This document shows positions 25,313 through 36,290 of a stretch of DNA of 64,000 nt, piece after piece (position 1 is the first letter of the stretch; the number at the start of each line of letters is the position of its first letter). Made by a program: the position numbers and the translations under genes. The notes under the pieces were generated by a model. It ran no database searches, was not told where the DNA came from, and saw nothing but the letters and a program-made list of their open reading frames with translations. This DNA is from an uncultured Paracoccaceae bacterium (GTDB taxonomy: Bacteria; Pseudomonadota; Alphaproteobacteria; Rhodobacterales; Rhodobacteraceae): positions 248,001-312,000 of the forward strand of contig CANMDF010000004.1 of the NCBI GenBank assembly GCA_947496605.1, given 5' to 3'.

Positions 25313-25915
25313 ATGGATCAGGTCAAATTCACAGCCATGAAAGATGGCGATAAAGAAGACTATGATTTTCTGACCGAACATGAGGTTGCTTACACCAAAG
25401 GCACAGCCTCGCGATTGCTAGAAGCGATGGTCAGCCTTGATGAAGGCCTGTCTGGCTATCAAATCACGCGCCTTGGCCATTCGCTCCAATCTGCAACCCG
25501 CGCTGAACGCGATGGGGCGGACACTGATTGGATTGTTGCGGCCTTGCTGCACGATATTGGCGACATCTATGCGCCCTACAATCACGATGAATATGCCGCG
25601 ACGATCCTGAAACCATTTGTGCGCGAACAGGTCACCTGGGTCGTCGAAAAGCATGGCGACTTCCAATTGGTCTATTACGGTGAACACGTAGGCGCGGACC
25701 CACACAAACGCGACGCCTATCAAGGCAACCCCTACTTTGATGACTGCGCTGCCTTCTGTGAGCGGTGGGATCAAAGCTCATTCGATCCAGACTATGACAC
25801 GCTGCCGTTGTCGCACTTTCAGTCGCGTGTCGAAGAAGTGTTCGCGCGTGCGCCCTACGATCCAACAGTCATTCAACCGGGCATAAGGGTTCCGCTTTTC
25901 AAGGCAGCGCCCTAA
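25313..25915 (+). CDS. HD-domain protein with PhnZ/MIOX-like metal ligands
   Basis: A 200-residue soluble protein. Putative metal ligands are H56 (LGHSLQSATRAE), H80-D81 (ALLHDIGD), H91 (YNHDEY), H114 (VEKHG) and D153 (CERWDQ). This H-HD-H-H-D set with a terminal RWD fits the diiron HD oxygenases PhnZ/TmpB, which cleave C-P bonds, and relatives of myo-inositol oxygenase, as well as it fits HD phosphohydrolases. The residues that cap the substrate in PhnZ (a Tyr and a Glu ahead of the first His) are not clearly conserved, so the substrate may differ. GAGG precedes the ATG. It stands alone, divergent from the DUF2235 gene. Confidence 0.75.
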   Translation: MDQVKFTAMKDGDKEDYDFLTEHEVAYTKGTASRLLEAMVSLDEGLSGYQITRLGHSLQSATRAERDGADTDWIVAALLHDIGDIYAPYNHDEYAATILKPFVREQVTWVVEKHGDFQLVYYGEHVGADPHKRDAYQGNPYFDDCAAFCERWDQSSFDPDYDTLPLSHFQSRVEEVFARAPYDPTVIQPGIRVPLFKAAP

Positions 25916-26066
25916 ATCGCAATTTAAAACGTATATCTTTCAGTAAGTTACGAATTTTCGCAAAGAAAATTTCAGTGAGCGAAGAATAAACCCGCGCCTC
26001 CCCGCGTAGTTCTCATAACTGACGGATAACCCGCCAGCATGATGATAAACGCTTTGGAGACACCTT

Positions 26067-26444
26067 ATGAAATTCTCAATGATCGCACTTTCCCTCGTGG
26101 TTGGCCTGTCCGCTTGTGACGCATATGCAGCCGGCCATGCCTTGGCCCCAGTCGCTGAATCAAACGGCATCTTGGTCGATGACAACGGGATGAGCCTTTA
26201 CACATTTGACCCTGACACAGCGTCCTCTTCGGCCTGTAACGGCGGCTGCGCCCGCAACTGGCCACCCCTTGCCGCCCCTGCCGACGCGGATGAGGCAGGC
26301 AAGTTCACGACGATCACCCGCAACGATGGCACACAGCAATGGGCCTATGATGGCCAACCTCTCTACCTTTGGATCAATGACCGTCGTCCCGGTGACACCA
26401 CAGGCGACGGCGTTGGCGGCAACTGGCACCTCGCCCGCCCCTAA
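26067..26444 (+). CDS. Secreted-repeat lipoprotein (COG4315-like)
   Basis: A 125-residue protein with a lipoprotein signal (MKFSMIALSLVVGLSACDAY, lipobox LSAC at residues 14-17). Two copies of the secreted repeat of unknown function follow: GILVDDNGMSLYTFDPDTAS with a CNGGCARNWPPL cysteine pair, and WAYDGQPLYLWINDRRPGDT ending in GNWHLARP. Such proteins are attached to the membrane on the periplasmic side and are sometimes linked to redox or metal stress; the role is not established. A strong terminator follows at 26474. Confidence 0.85.
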   Translation: MKFSMIALSLVVGLSACDAYAAGHALAPVAESNGILVDDNGMSLYTFDPDTASSSACNGGCARNWPPLAAPADADEAGKFTTITRNDGTQQWAYDGQPLYLWINDRRPGDTTGDGVGGNWHLARP

Positions 26445-26473
26445 CCCACCAATTTAGTGTTTTAACCAGTGCT

Positions 26474-26509
26474 GGCCTGCCCCCTATTTAATGGGCAGGC
26501 CTTTTCCTT
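26474..26509 (+). terminator. Rho-independent terminator of the secreted-repeat lipoprotein gene
   Basis: GGCCTGCCC (26474-26482) pairs perfectly with GGGCAGGCC (26493-26501) around a ten-base loop, followed by TTTTCCTTT. It lies 29 bases after the lipoprotein stop and 50 bases before the valS start, so it separates the two transcripts. Confidence 0.85.
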
Positions 26510-26558
26510 TGCGACCCCCTCAGCTATCTGCACATTCAAGCGCAGGAGAGTTGCAGAC

Positions 26559-29630
<3,072 letters not shown>

Positions 29631-29639
29631 GAACAAAAC

Positions 29640-29661
29640 GGGGCGGTCTCAGAACCGCCCC
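29640..29661 (+). terminator. Stem-loop after valS, probable terminator
   Basis: GGGGCGGT (29640-29647) pairs with ACCGCCCC (29654-29661) around a six-base loop, nine bases after the valS stop. The following CCACATCTTTCT is only weakly T-rich, so termination may be partial. Confidence 0.6.
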
Positions 29662-29667
29662 CACATC

Positions 29668-29699
29668 TTTCTATGTCCAATCAAACTTCCGCCGGAGGC
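29668..29699. repeat. 32-base repeat, copy 1 (identical to 63101-63132)
   Basis: The sequence begins TTTCTATGTCCAATCAAAC and ends with the hairpin CTTCC-GCC-GGAGG plus C. An identical 32-base copy lies at 63101. This copy sits between the convergent valS and Tat-microprotein genes, five bases from the end of the latter. Reverse-complemented, its core GCCTCCGGCGGAAGT resembles the palindromic intergenic repeats I recall from Rhodobacteraceae genomes. Confidence 0.8.
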
Positions 29700-29704
29700 A
29701 GCGC

Positions 29705-29866
29705 CTAGGGCACCACACGCTCGACCGCGCGCATCATTCCTAGCGCTTTATCATAGACCAGCGTCAAAACCCGCCGCCCCCCAAGTTTGCCAGCAACCTG
29801 CGGCACCCCGCGTATCGCAAGGGCGGCCCCGGAACTTACTAAAAATCCGCGTCTACTCATCTTCAT
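29705..29866 (-). CDS. 53-residue protein with a twin-arginine signal-like N-terminus
   Basis: A small gene with an excellent ribosome site: AAAGGAG ends nine bases before ATG 29866. The protein starts MKMSRRGFLVSSGAALAIRG, a twin-arginine (SRRGFL) plus hydrophobic stretch typical of Tat export signals, then GKLGGRRVLTLVYDKALGMM and ends RAVERVVP. With only about 30 residues after the signal it may be a small exported peptide, or the RR region may act as a membrane anchor. It is divergent from the HisC-like gene by 79 bases and ends next to the 32-base repeat. Function unknown; I judge it real from the ribosome site and signal. Confidence 0.65.
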   Translation of the reverse strand: MKMSRRGFLVSSGAALAIRGVPQVAGKLGGRRVLTLVYDKALGMMRAVERVVP

Positions 29867-29945
29867 CAGGGCCGCTCCTTTTGTTGCGAACGATTCTCAT
29901 ATATGAACGGTTGCACGTAATTCAAGGGTCCGCTTATCTGGTGGC

Positions 29946-31061
29946 ATGACAAAACCAACCCTGACCGCCCTCGCACAAAGCCTGCCCGCTTCCGTTCCAT
30001 TCGTCGGACCAGAAACGCAAGAACGCCAAATGGGCCGCCCTTTCACCGCCCGCTTAGGGGCCAATGAAAGTGCATTCGGCCCGTCCCCCAAAGCCATCGC
30101 AGCCATGCAAAAAGCTGCAGGAGAAGCATGGATGTACGGCGACCCCGAAAGCTATGACTTGCGACACGCGCTGGCAGCACACCACTGCATTGCGCCAGAA
30201 AACATCATGGTTGGCGAAGGGATTGATACACTTTTGGGTCTATTGGTTCGGCTCTATGTCGGCACGGGCGACGCTGTTGTCACATCTGCAGGGGCCTACC
30301 CCACATTCAACTACCACGTCGCAGGCTTTGGCGGCGCACTCCACACCGTACCCTACAACGGTGACTTTGAGGACCCGGACGCGTTGATCGCTAAAGCTGC
30401 GGAAGTATCCGCAAAACTGATCTACATCGCCAACCCCGACAACCCGATGGGCAGTTGGCACATAGCCAAAGTCATCGAGACCATGATCGACCGCTTACCA
30501 GCCGGCTGCATGTTGGTCTTGGACGAAGCCTATGTCGACCTTGCGCCCGAAGGCACAGCACCGCCACTTAATACCACGTCAGAAAACGTGATCCGGATGC
30601 GCACCTTTTCAAAGGCGCACGGCATGGCCGGTGCGCGTGTCGGCTATGCGATTGGTTCAACGGACGTGATCAGCGCATTCAACAAAGTCCGTAACCACTT
30701 TGGGATGTGCAGGATCAGTCAAGCAGGTGCGCTTGCGGCACTGAATGATGCAGACTGGCTTGTGCATATCCGAGAGGAAGTGGAAAACGCCCGTGCACGG
30801 ATTGGCGCGATCGCGTTGCGTCACGGACTTACACCCCTGCCCTCTGCTACAAATTTCGTCACGATTGACTGTGGGCGAGACGGGGAATTTGCCCGTACCG
30901 TCCTTGCCGCCATGGTCGCTGATGGTATCTTTGTGCGGATGCCGTTTGTGGCCCCCCAAGACCGATGCATTCGCGTTAGCTGTGGCACTGGCGCCCAGAT
31001 TGACGCCTTCGAAGCGGCACTCCCGCGCGCACTCACGGTTGCGTACGAAAAATTAGGGTGA
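29946..31061 (+). CDS. Histidinol-phosphate aminotransferase-like PLP enzyme
   Basis: A 371-residue fold-type I aminotransferase. RLGANESAFGPSPKAIAAM is the HisC-type N-terminal strip, IYIANPDNPMGSW and VLDEAYVDLAP hold the PLP ring-binding Asn and Asp, and MRTFSKAHGMAGARVGYAIG contains the Schiff-base Lys. True HisC normally has NENP at the start; here it reads GANESA, so a related amino acid such as an aromatic or another 2-oxo acid may be the substrate. It is outside any histidine operon. A small membrane-protein gene follows. Confidence 0.85.
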   Translation: MTKPTLTALAQSLPASVPFVGPETQERQMGRPFTARLGANESAFGPSPKAIAAMQKAAGEAWMYGDPESYDLRHALAAHHCIAPENIMVGEGIDTLLGLLVRLYVGTGDAVVTSAGAYPTFNYHVAGFGGALHTVPYNGDFEDPDALIAKAAEVSAKLIYIANPDNPMGSWHIAKVIETMIDRLPAGCMLVLDEAYVDLAPEGTAPPLNTTSENVIRMRTFSKAHGMAGARVGYAIGSTDVISAFNKVRNHFGMCRISQAGALAALNDADWLVHIREEVENARARIGAIALRHGLTPLPSATNFVTIDCGRDGEFARTVLAAMVADGIFVRMPFVAPQDRCIRVSCGTGAQIDAFEAALPRALTVAYEKLG

Positions 31062-31108
31062 TTTTTAGTATTGTCTGGCTAAGCTGCGAAAACAGCAAAG
31101 GAATGATG

Positions 31109-31291
31109 ATGCAAAACAACCCGATCCAAGCCGTCGAAGACTACACAAATGCTTTCCTAGGCACACTTTGGGTGTTCCTATTCATGAGCTTTTGGGTCAT
31201 CGCCGCGGCGGTCGGCTACATTTGGGTCGCGGTGACGGCCTATGGCCTGCACCATTTCTTCCGGTGGATCGGTCGCGTCAAAAACGGTTAG
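31109..31291 (+). CDS. Small single-pass or two-pass membrane protein, 60 residues
   Basis: The protein reads MQNNPIQAVEDYTNAFLGTL then a hydrophobic run of about 33 residues (WVFLFMSFWVIAAAVGYIWV onward) and a basic end RWIGRVKNG, suggesting one long or two short membrane helices with the C-terminus inside. Three ATGs in a row occur at 31103, 31106 and 31109; AGGA at 31099-31102 is best placed for the last. It lies 47 bases after the HisC-like gene and its TAG stop is shared in a TTAG with the convergent aminotransferase. Function unknown. Confidence 0.65.
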   Translation: MQNNPIQAVEDYTNAFLGTLWVFLFMSFWVIAAAVGYIWVAVTAYGLHHFFRWIGRVKNG

Positions 31292-32466
31292 GCCCTTGAC
31301 GCAAGCGCATTTGAAGCCGCCACAAGCGCACCTGGCCCATGGGCAATGTCCAAAGCCTTTAGCCCTGCATCAATCGTGCCAAGCGCGCCCATGATCATAT
31401 GTGCGTTTACATGGCCCATATGTCCAATCCGGAAAAACGCATCCGCCGGTGTGCGCCCCAAACCAATGCCCAAGGTCAGACCACATTGATGTTCGCACCA
31501 CTTGCGTAAGGCATCACCATTGGGCGACCCGATCCCTACCGAGGTCACTGCATGAGACCGATGCGTAGGGTCTGCTATGTTCAGCTGCATTGGCCCTACT
31601 TTCGACCATTCTTCAAATGCCGCCCAAACGATCTGGGCGAGCTTCTGATGACGATCAAACACATTGTCCAATCCCTCAGCTTTGATCAGATCAATTGCTG
31701 TGCGCAGCCCATAGAGGTGATGTGTCGGCGCGGTTCCGTCAAAATATTGAAAGTACACCTCAGGCTTAACCCGAGGGCGCCAGTCCCAATATGTCGTGAC
31801 ACGGTCACCTCGCGCAGCATCTGCTTTCTCATTGAACCACACGAAACTGATGCCAGCAGGCGTCATCAGCCCTTTTTGGCAACCCGACACCATCACGTCG
31901 ACGCCCCAGGCGTCCATTTCAAACCGATCGCAGCCCAAAGAGGCGATACAATCAGCCATCAATAACGCAGGATGCCCCACCTTGTTCATCACGTCGCGCA
32001 ACCCGGCGATATCGTTCTTGACGCTTGTCGAGGTGTCGACATGAACGGCCAATACGGCTTTGATCCGACCTTCTTTATCACCAGCAAGCGTCTCTTCTAC
32101 ACGTGCCAAGTCGATTGTCGCGGCATCACCATAGTCTAAGGTTTCAACCTTTGCCCCCATACCTGCGGCCATTTCACCCCAACCGATGCAAAACCGCCCA
32201 GTCGCCAAGACCAACACAGTATCGCCAACAGAAATCGTATTCGCCAGCGCCGCCTCCCATGCGGCATGCCCGTTTCCGATATAAATCGCGACACTACCAT
32301 CTGTCATCGCGATGTCTTTTAGATCGGGGACAAGGCTATGCGTAAGGTCATGCAGCTCGCCTTCGTAGATATTTGGCGATGCACGATGCATGGCCTGCAA
32401 AACGGCATCTGGCATGACAGATGGACCGGGAATGGCCAGGTAGGCGCGACCTTGAGACAAAGACAT
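31288..32466 (-). CDS. Class V aminotransferase (alanine/serine-glyoxylate aminotransferase family)
   Basis: A 392-residue PLP enzyme of fold type I, class V. AIPGPSVMPDAVLQAMHRAS is the family N-terminal strip, IYIGNGHAAWEAALAN binds the cofactor phosphate, LMADCIASLGCDRFEMDAWG has the PLP-contacting Asp, and VSGCQKGLMTPAGISFVW contains the Schiff-base Lys. HVDTSTSVKNDI and GIGLGRTPADAFFRIGHMGH near the end bind the substrate carboxylate. It would transfer an amino group between alanine, serine or aspartate and glyoxylate or a similar oxo acid; the exact pair cannot be read from the sequence. Confidence 0.88.
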   Translation of the reverse strand: MSLSQGRAYLAIPGPSVMPDAVLQAMHRASPNIYEGELHDLTHSLVPDLKDIAMTDGSVAIYIGNGHAAWEAALANTISVGDTVLVLATGRFCIGWGEMAAGMGAKVETLDYGDAATIDLARVEETLAGDKEGRIKAVLAVHVDTSTSVKNDIAGLRDVMNKVGHPALLMADCIASLGCDRFEMDAWGVDVMVSGCQKGLMTPAGISFVWFNEKADAARGDRVTTYWDWRPRVKPEVYFQYFDGTAPTHHLYGLRTAIDLIKAEGLDNVFDRHQKLAQIVWAAFEEWSKVGPMQLNIADPTHRSHAVTSVGIGSPNGDALRKWCEHQCGLTLGIGLGRTPADAFFRIGHMGHVNAHMIMGALGTIDAGLKALDIAHGPGALVAASNALASRA

Positions 32467-32597
32467 GGAAGGGCTCTTATATGTGTGACTTCAAGCGGAC
32501 AGTAATGCGCGGCATCCCGGCGTCAACCTTGCCTTGCTTGCCCTGACACCCCATTTACGCGTAGACGATGCACAGCATAGATCGCAAAAGGCCCGAG

Positions 32598-34388
32598 ATG
32601 CCCCCTCCCATTCCAAAATTGGGTTCTGAAGAACAGCAATCAGTCTTTGTTCTGTTCGCTTGGTTGTGGCGCGACTATCTCAGCAAACACAAATTATTAT
32701 TGGCAGCTTCTGTCGTATTAATGATGATTGAAGGATCAATGCTCGCGTTGATCAGCCGAATGATCCAGCCGATGTTTGACGATGTCTTTGCCGCTGGCGA
32801 TCGAGGTGCGCTTTTCTATGTTGGCTTTGCGATCATGGGCATTTTCTTTTTGCGGGCTCTAACATCATCCGGGCAACGCATTTTGATGGCCTACATTCGG
32901 CAGATGACCGCCGCGGCCATGCGCAAGACCCTTTTGCGCCACATGATGTCACTGGACAGCGGCTTCTTCCAAGTTCACCCACCTGGTCAACTGATTGAGC
33001 GTGTTCAAGGCGATGTCGGCGTCATAAACACCGTTTGGAGCAGTTTGCTCACAGCTGTCTCACGCGACCTTTTTTCATTGATAGGTCTGCTCGCTGTCGC
33101 TCTTTGGATTGATTGGCAATGGACCCTGATTGCTGTCATTGGCATTCCATTGCTGGTTTTGCCATCTTTGCTTGTCCAAGCGTACATCCGCAGGCGGGCC
33201 CGCGATGGGCGTGAGATTGCTGGTCGTATTTCTACACGACTTGACGAGGTCTTTCACGGCATCAATCCGGTCAAGCTCAATGCCCTCGAAACATATCAAG
33301 CCAAGCGATATGACACGCTGATCAAGGAAGGGATCGATGCGGGAATGCGGACCACCTATGGTCAGGCCGCCGTTCCCGCGCTCATCGACATTATGACAGG
33401 GATCGGCTTTTTGGGCGTCATGCTCTATGGCGGTTCTGAGATCATCGCCGGTGAAAAGACCAATGGTGAATTCATGGCCTTCTTTACGGCAATGGCATTG
33501 GCTTTTGACCCGCTCCGACGCCTTGGACTGATGAGCGGTAAGTGGCAAATGGCGGCGGCAAGTGTGGAACGGCTGCAGTATGTCCTGAACTTGCATCCTT
33601 CTATTGTCTCACCAGAAAAGCCGAACAAAGTGCCGCAAGTTTCACCCCGTGTGACGTTCGATGGCGTATCAATGAACTATGGCGATTTGCCAGTCTTGCG
33701 CGAAGCAAGTTTTGTAGCAGAGGCTGGTAAGACCACGGCTCTTGTTGGCGCGTCTGGTGCGGGCAAGAGTACGGTCTTCAATGTACTGACCCGCTTGATA
33801 GAACCCAATGATGGGGCCGCTTGCATCAATGACGTCGCTATCTCCAGCTACGACCTTACAGACCTTCGCGGCTTATTTTCAGTGGTGACACAAGACGCGG
33901 CTCTGTTTGACGAAACTTTGCGTGAAAACATTCTACTCGGTCGCGATGACGTCGATGAAGCACATCTGCAGTCCGTCTTGGACGCGGCCCATGTCTCTGA
34001 TTTTCTACCAAATCTACCAAATGGGTTGGACAGCCCGGCAGGCCCACGTGGTTCAAATCTCTCTGGTGGCCAAAGGCAACGCGTTGCTATTGCCCGCGCT
34101 TTACTACGCGACACGCCAATCCTCTTGCTGGATGAGGCGACAAGCGCACTCGATACGAAATCAGAAGCGATTGTGCAGAAAGCGTTGGAGAAGCTATCGA
34201 CCGGACGCACGACCTTGGTTATTGCACACAGGCTTTCAACGATCCGCAACGCTGACTCGATTGTTGTGATGGATCACGGACGGGTTGTGGACCAAGGCGA
34301 CCATGACACCTTGATCGCGCGTGGCGGCATCTATGCCGATCTCCACAGGCTACAATTCTCGCAAGAGGAAAGCGAAAACAATGACTGA
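32598..34388 (+). CDS. MsbA-like ABC exporter, fused permease and ATPase
   Basis: A 596-residue half-transporter. Six membrane helices fill residues about 20-310 (HKLLLAASVVLMMIEGSMLA, LFYVGFAIMGIFFLRAL and others). The nucleotide-binding domain has Walker A VGASGAGKSTVFNV, Q-loop VTQDAALFDET, signature LSGGQRQRVAIARAL, Walker B PILLLDEATSALD and the switch His in VIAHRLSTIR. It probably exports a lipid or other amphiphile from the inner leaflet as a homodimer. ATG 32598 has AAAGG seven bases upstream; ATG 32568 in the same frame lacks a ribosome site. The end overlaps ygfZ by eight bases. Confidence 0.9.
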   Translation: MPPPIPKLGSEEQQSVFVLFAWLWRDYLSKHKLLLAASVVLMMIEGSMLALISRMIQPMFDDVFAAGDRGALFYVGFAIMGIFFLRALTSSGQRILMAYIRQMTAAAMRKTLLRHMMSLDSGFFQVHPPGQLIERVQGDVGVINTVWSSLLTAVSRDLFSLIGLLAVALWIDWQWTLIAVIGIPLLVLPSLLVQAYIRRRARDGREIAGRISTRLDEVFHGINPVKLNALETYQAKRYDTLIKEGIDAGMRTTYGQAAVPALIDIMTGIGFLGVMLYGGSEIIAGEKTNGEFMAFFTAMALAFDPLRRLGLMSGKWQMAAASVERLQYVLNLHPSIVSPEKPNKVPQVSPRVTFDGVSMNYGDLPVLREASFVAEAGKTTALVGASGAGKSTVFNVLTRLIEPNDGAACINDVAISSYDLTDLRGLFSVVTQDAALFDETLRENILLGRDDVDEAHLQSVLDAAHVSDFLPNLPNGLDSPAGPRGSNLSGGQRQRVAIARALLRDTPILLLDEATSALDTKSEAIVQKALEKLSTGRTTLVIAHRLSTIRNADSIVVMDHGRVVDQGDHDTLIARGGIYADLHRLQFSQEESENND

Positions 34389-35115
34389 TCGCACGGTTCT
34401 TGCAATCAGTGGCGATGACAGAGTGCAGTTCTTGCAGGGACTGGTGACAAATGATGTGATCAAGGCCAATGATGATATCATTTACACTGCTCTGCTGACA
34501 CCACGGGGCAAGTTTATTGCAGATTTCTTTGTGATTGGAGAGCCTGACCGCCTGCTCGTCGATGTTGCGGCGTCTCATGCACAAATGCTGGGTCAGCGGT
34601 TGATGATGTACAGGTTGCGCGCTGCGGTCACTATTGAGCAGACCGAACTTGTCGTTTCTCGCGGGACCGGGCAGCCGCCTGACGGTGCATTCGCCGATCC
34701 ACGCCATCCGGCGATGGGCTGGCGTGCCTATGGTGAAAAGGACCTCAGCGACACCACTGACTGGAATGCTTTGCGGGTTGCGAACCTGATTCCAAAGACA
34801 GGTCTCGAATTGACCGAAGACACCTATGTGCTTGAAGCGGGTTTTGAGGCGCTGAATGGCGTAGACTTCAAAAAGGGATGTTTTGTTGGGCAAGAGATTG
34901 TCGCACGGATGAAACACAAGACGACGCTGAAGAAAGGGATCGCGCAGGTTTCTATTTTTGGCGATGCTGCGCCGGGTGATGCAATTACGGCTGACGGCAA
35001 ACCAGCAGGCACACTGCATTCGGTCGCAGGTGACAAAGGCCTTGCTTACCTTCGCTTCGACCGAGCAGAAGGCACTATGCAGGCGGGTCAAGCAACGCTC
35101 ACACGCCTGAAATAA
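34381..35115 (+). CDS. ygfZ: YgfZ-type folate-binding Fe-S cluster assembly protein
   Basis: A 244-residue protein related to the GcvT aminomethyltransferase fold. LAISGDDRVQFLQGLVTNDV is the N-terminal folate-fold strip, and KKGCFVGQEIVARMKHK contains the YgfZ signature K-G-C-x-x-G-Q-E with its essential Cys. YgfZ (IBA57 family) supports repair or maturation of certain 4Fe-4S enzymes with tetrahydrofolate. The ATG lies inside the last codons of the ABC exporter gene (eight-base overlap), so the two are coupled, though no functional link is known. Confidence 0.9.
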   Translation: MTDRTVLAISGDDRVQFLQGLVTNDVIKANDDIIYTALLTPRGKFIADFFVIGEPDRLLVDVAASHAQMLGQRLMMYRLRAAVTIEQTELVVSRGTGQPPDGAFADPRHPAMGWRAYGEKDLSDTTDWNALRVANLIPKTGLELTEDTYVLEAGFEALNGVDFKKGCFVGQEIVARMKHKTTLKKGIAQVSIFGDAAPGDAITADGKPAGTLHSVAGDKGLAYLRFDRAEGTMQAGQATLTRLK

Positions 35116-35118
35116 CTC

Positions 35119-35682
35119 TTAGGCGCGTTCTGCGTACTCGAATGTTTCGGTGTTCACCACGATATCTTCGTCTTGACCTACGAATGGCGGAATCATTACG
35201 CGCACGCCGTTGTCAAGCGTGGCTGGCTTGAAGCTATTTGCAGCCGTCTGACCTTTGACCACCGGCTCAGTCTCGACAACTTTGCAGACAACCTTTTGTG
35301 GAAGACTGACGTTCAGCGCCTCTTCACCGTAGTATTCAATTTTCACAGTCATGCCGTCTTGCAGGAACGGGCGGCGGTCGCCCAGAATATCGGCAGGCAA
35401 TGCGATCTGTTCATAGGTTTCGCTGTCCATGAATGTCAGCATGTCACCGTCTTCAAACAGGAACTGCTGGTCTTTTTGGTCCAATCGCACACGCTCAACC
35501 TTGTCCGCTGACCGGAAGCGTTCATTCAGTTTGCGACCATCGCGCAGGTTCTTCAGCTCGACTTGTGCAAACGCGCCACCTTTGCCGGGTTTGACGTGAT
35601 CAACTTTTACAGCCGCCCAAAGGCCGCCTTCGTGTTCAAGTGTGTTACCGGGACGAATTTCGTTACCATTGATTTTGGGCAT
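35119..35682 (-). CDS. efp: Translation elongation factor P
   Basis: A 187-residue EF-P, the exact family length, which relieves ribosome stalling at polyproline. The three beta domains are visible: [20 protein letters not shown] at the start, the modification loop KPGKGGAF with Lys34 at the position that carries beta-lysyl modification, and the C-terminal [20 protein letters not shown]. No modifying enzyme gene (epmA, epmB) is in the window. The stop lies three bases from the end of convergent ygfZ. Confidence 0.97.
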   Translation of the reverse strand: MPKINGNEIRPGNTLEHEGGLWAAVKVDHVKPGKGGAFAQVELKNLRDGRKLNERFRSADKVERVRLDQKDQQFLFEDGDMLTFMDSETYEQIALPADILGDRRPFLQDGMTVKIEYYGEEALNVSLPQKVVCKVVETEPVVKGQTAANSFKPATLDNGVRVMIPPFVGQDEDIVVNTETFEYAERA

Positions 35683-35795
35683 GGGTTCTGACGCCTTAGA
35701 TAGTTAACAAAGGTTGAATGGTTTCCGACGCAGCCTATATCTGCGTGGTGGGAAGCTGGCAAGTTCAACGGATCGGTCTCTTTTTTCGAAGCGCG

Positions 35796-35818
35796 AGCCA
35801 TGCGCCTTATGCATGGCT
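35796..35818. promoter_or_regulatory. Perfect 8-bp inverted repeat in the efp / 35910 intergenic region
   Basis: AGCCATGC (35796-35803) and GCATGGCT (35811-35818) are perfect inverted copies around a seven-base loop. It lies 114 bases upstream of efp and about 92 bases upstream of the small plus-strand gene. There is no U-run after it on either strand, so an operator or leader structure is more likely than a terminator. The regulator is unknown. Confidence 0.35.
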
Positions 35819-35909
35819 GCCATTCCAAAAGAGAACCCCCGAATCGGTTTAGAACAGGCATAAAGGCCCCCACGCTAGAACTACAAGAGCAAAAAATAAG
35901 GGAAGCATG

Positions 35910-36233
35910 ATGAGAGATTTCGTCGACGGTACCGCCTTCAACAACGAACAAGGTAACCGTGCCCGCAAGCTTTTTGCAGCTGTGGTATTAGCCGCACTCG
36001 ATGATGCGATTGCAGACGACAAGAAATACGGCAATGGCCCAGAGCAGATCGCCCGTTGGGCACGTTCGCGCGATGGTCGTGAAGTTTTGTCATGCGCCGG
36101 TATCGACCCTAACGAGCGGGTTGTCGGTGGTTTGATGGAATTTGTCGGTAAGGGTGTCCGAACTTCGGTCGCACTGTCACGTGAAGAAAGCGAACGCCGC
36201 AACGCGGCTGAGCAGGAAGCACGCGCTGCATAA
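35910..36233 (+). CDS. Conserved hypothetical protein, 107 residues (possibly DUF6280)
   Basis: A small soluble, helical protein beginning MRDFVDGTAFNNEQGNRARK then LFAAVVLAALDDAIADDKKY and GPEQIARWARSRDGREVLSC, with a charged tail REESERRNAAEQEARAA. I recall close matches across Rhodobacteraceae and their phages but am not certain of the family number. No catalytic motif is visible. AGGGA six bases before ATG 35910 supports this start over the adjacent ATG 35907. A strong terminator follows at 36255, so it is a single-gene transcript. Function unknown. Confidence 0.8.
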   Translation: MRDFVDGTAFNNEQGNRARKLFAAVVLAALDDAIADDKKYGNGPEQIARWARSRDGREVLSCAGIDPNERVVGGLMEFVGKGVRTSVALSREESERRNAAEQEARAA

Positions 36234-36254
36234 GCAAAGCTTGAAGCACGATGC

Positions 36255-36288
36255 TAAAAAGCGCGGTCCTGGGGGGCCGCGTTTTTTG
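36255..36288. terminator. Bidirectional rho-independent terminator
   Basis: CGCGGTCC pairs with GGGCCGCG (one G-U pair) around a short loop, flanked by AAAAAG on the left and TTTTTTG on the right. It stands between the convergent 35910 gene and the membrane protein at 36291 and can stop transcripts from both sides. Confidence 0.85.
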
Positions 36289-36290
36289 CT

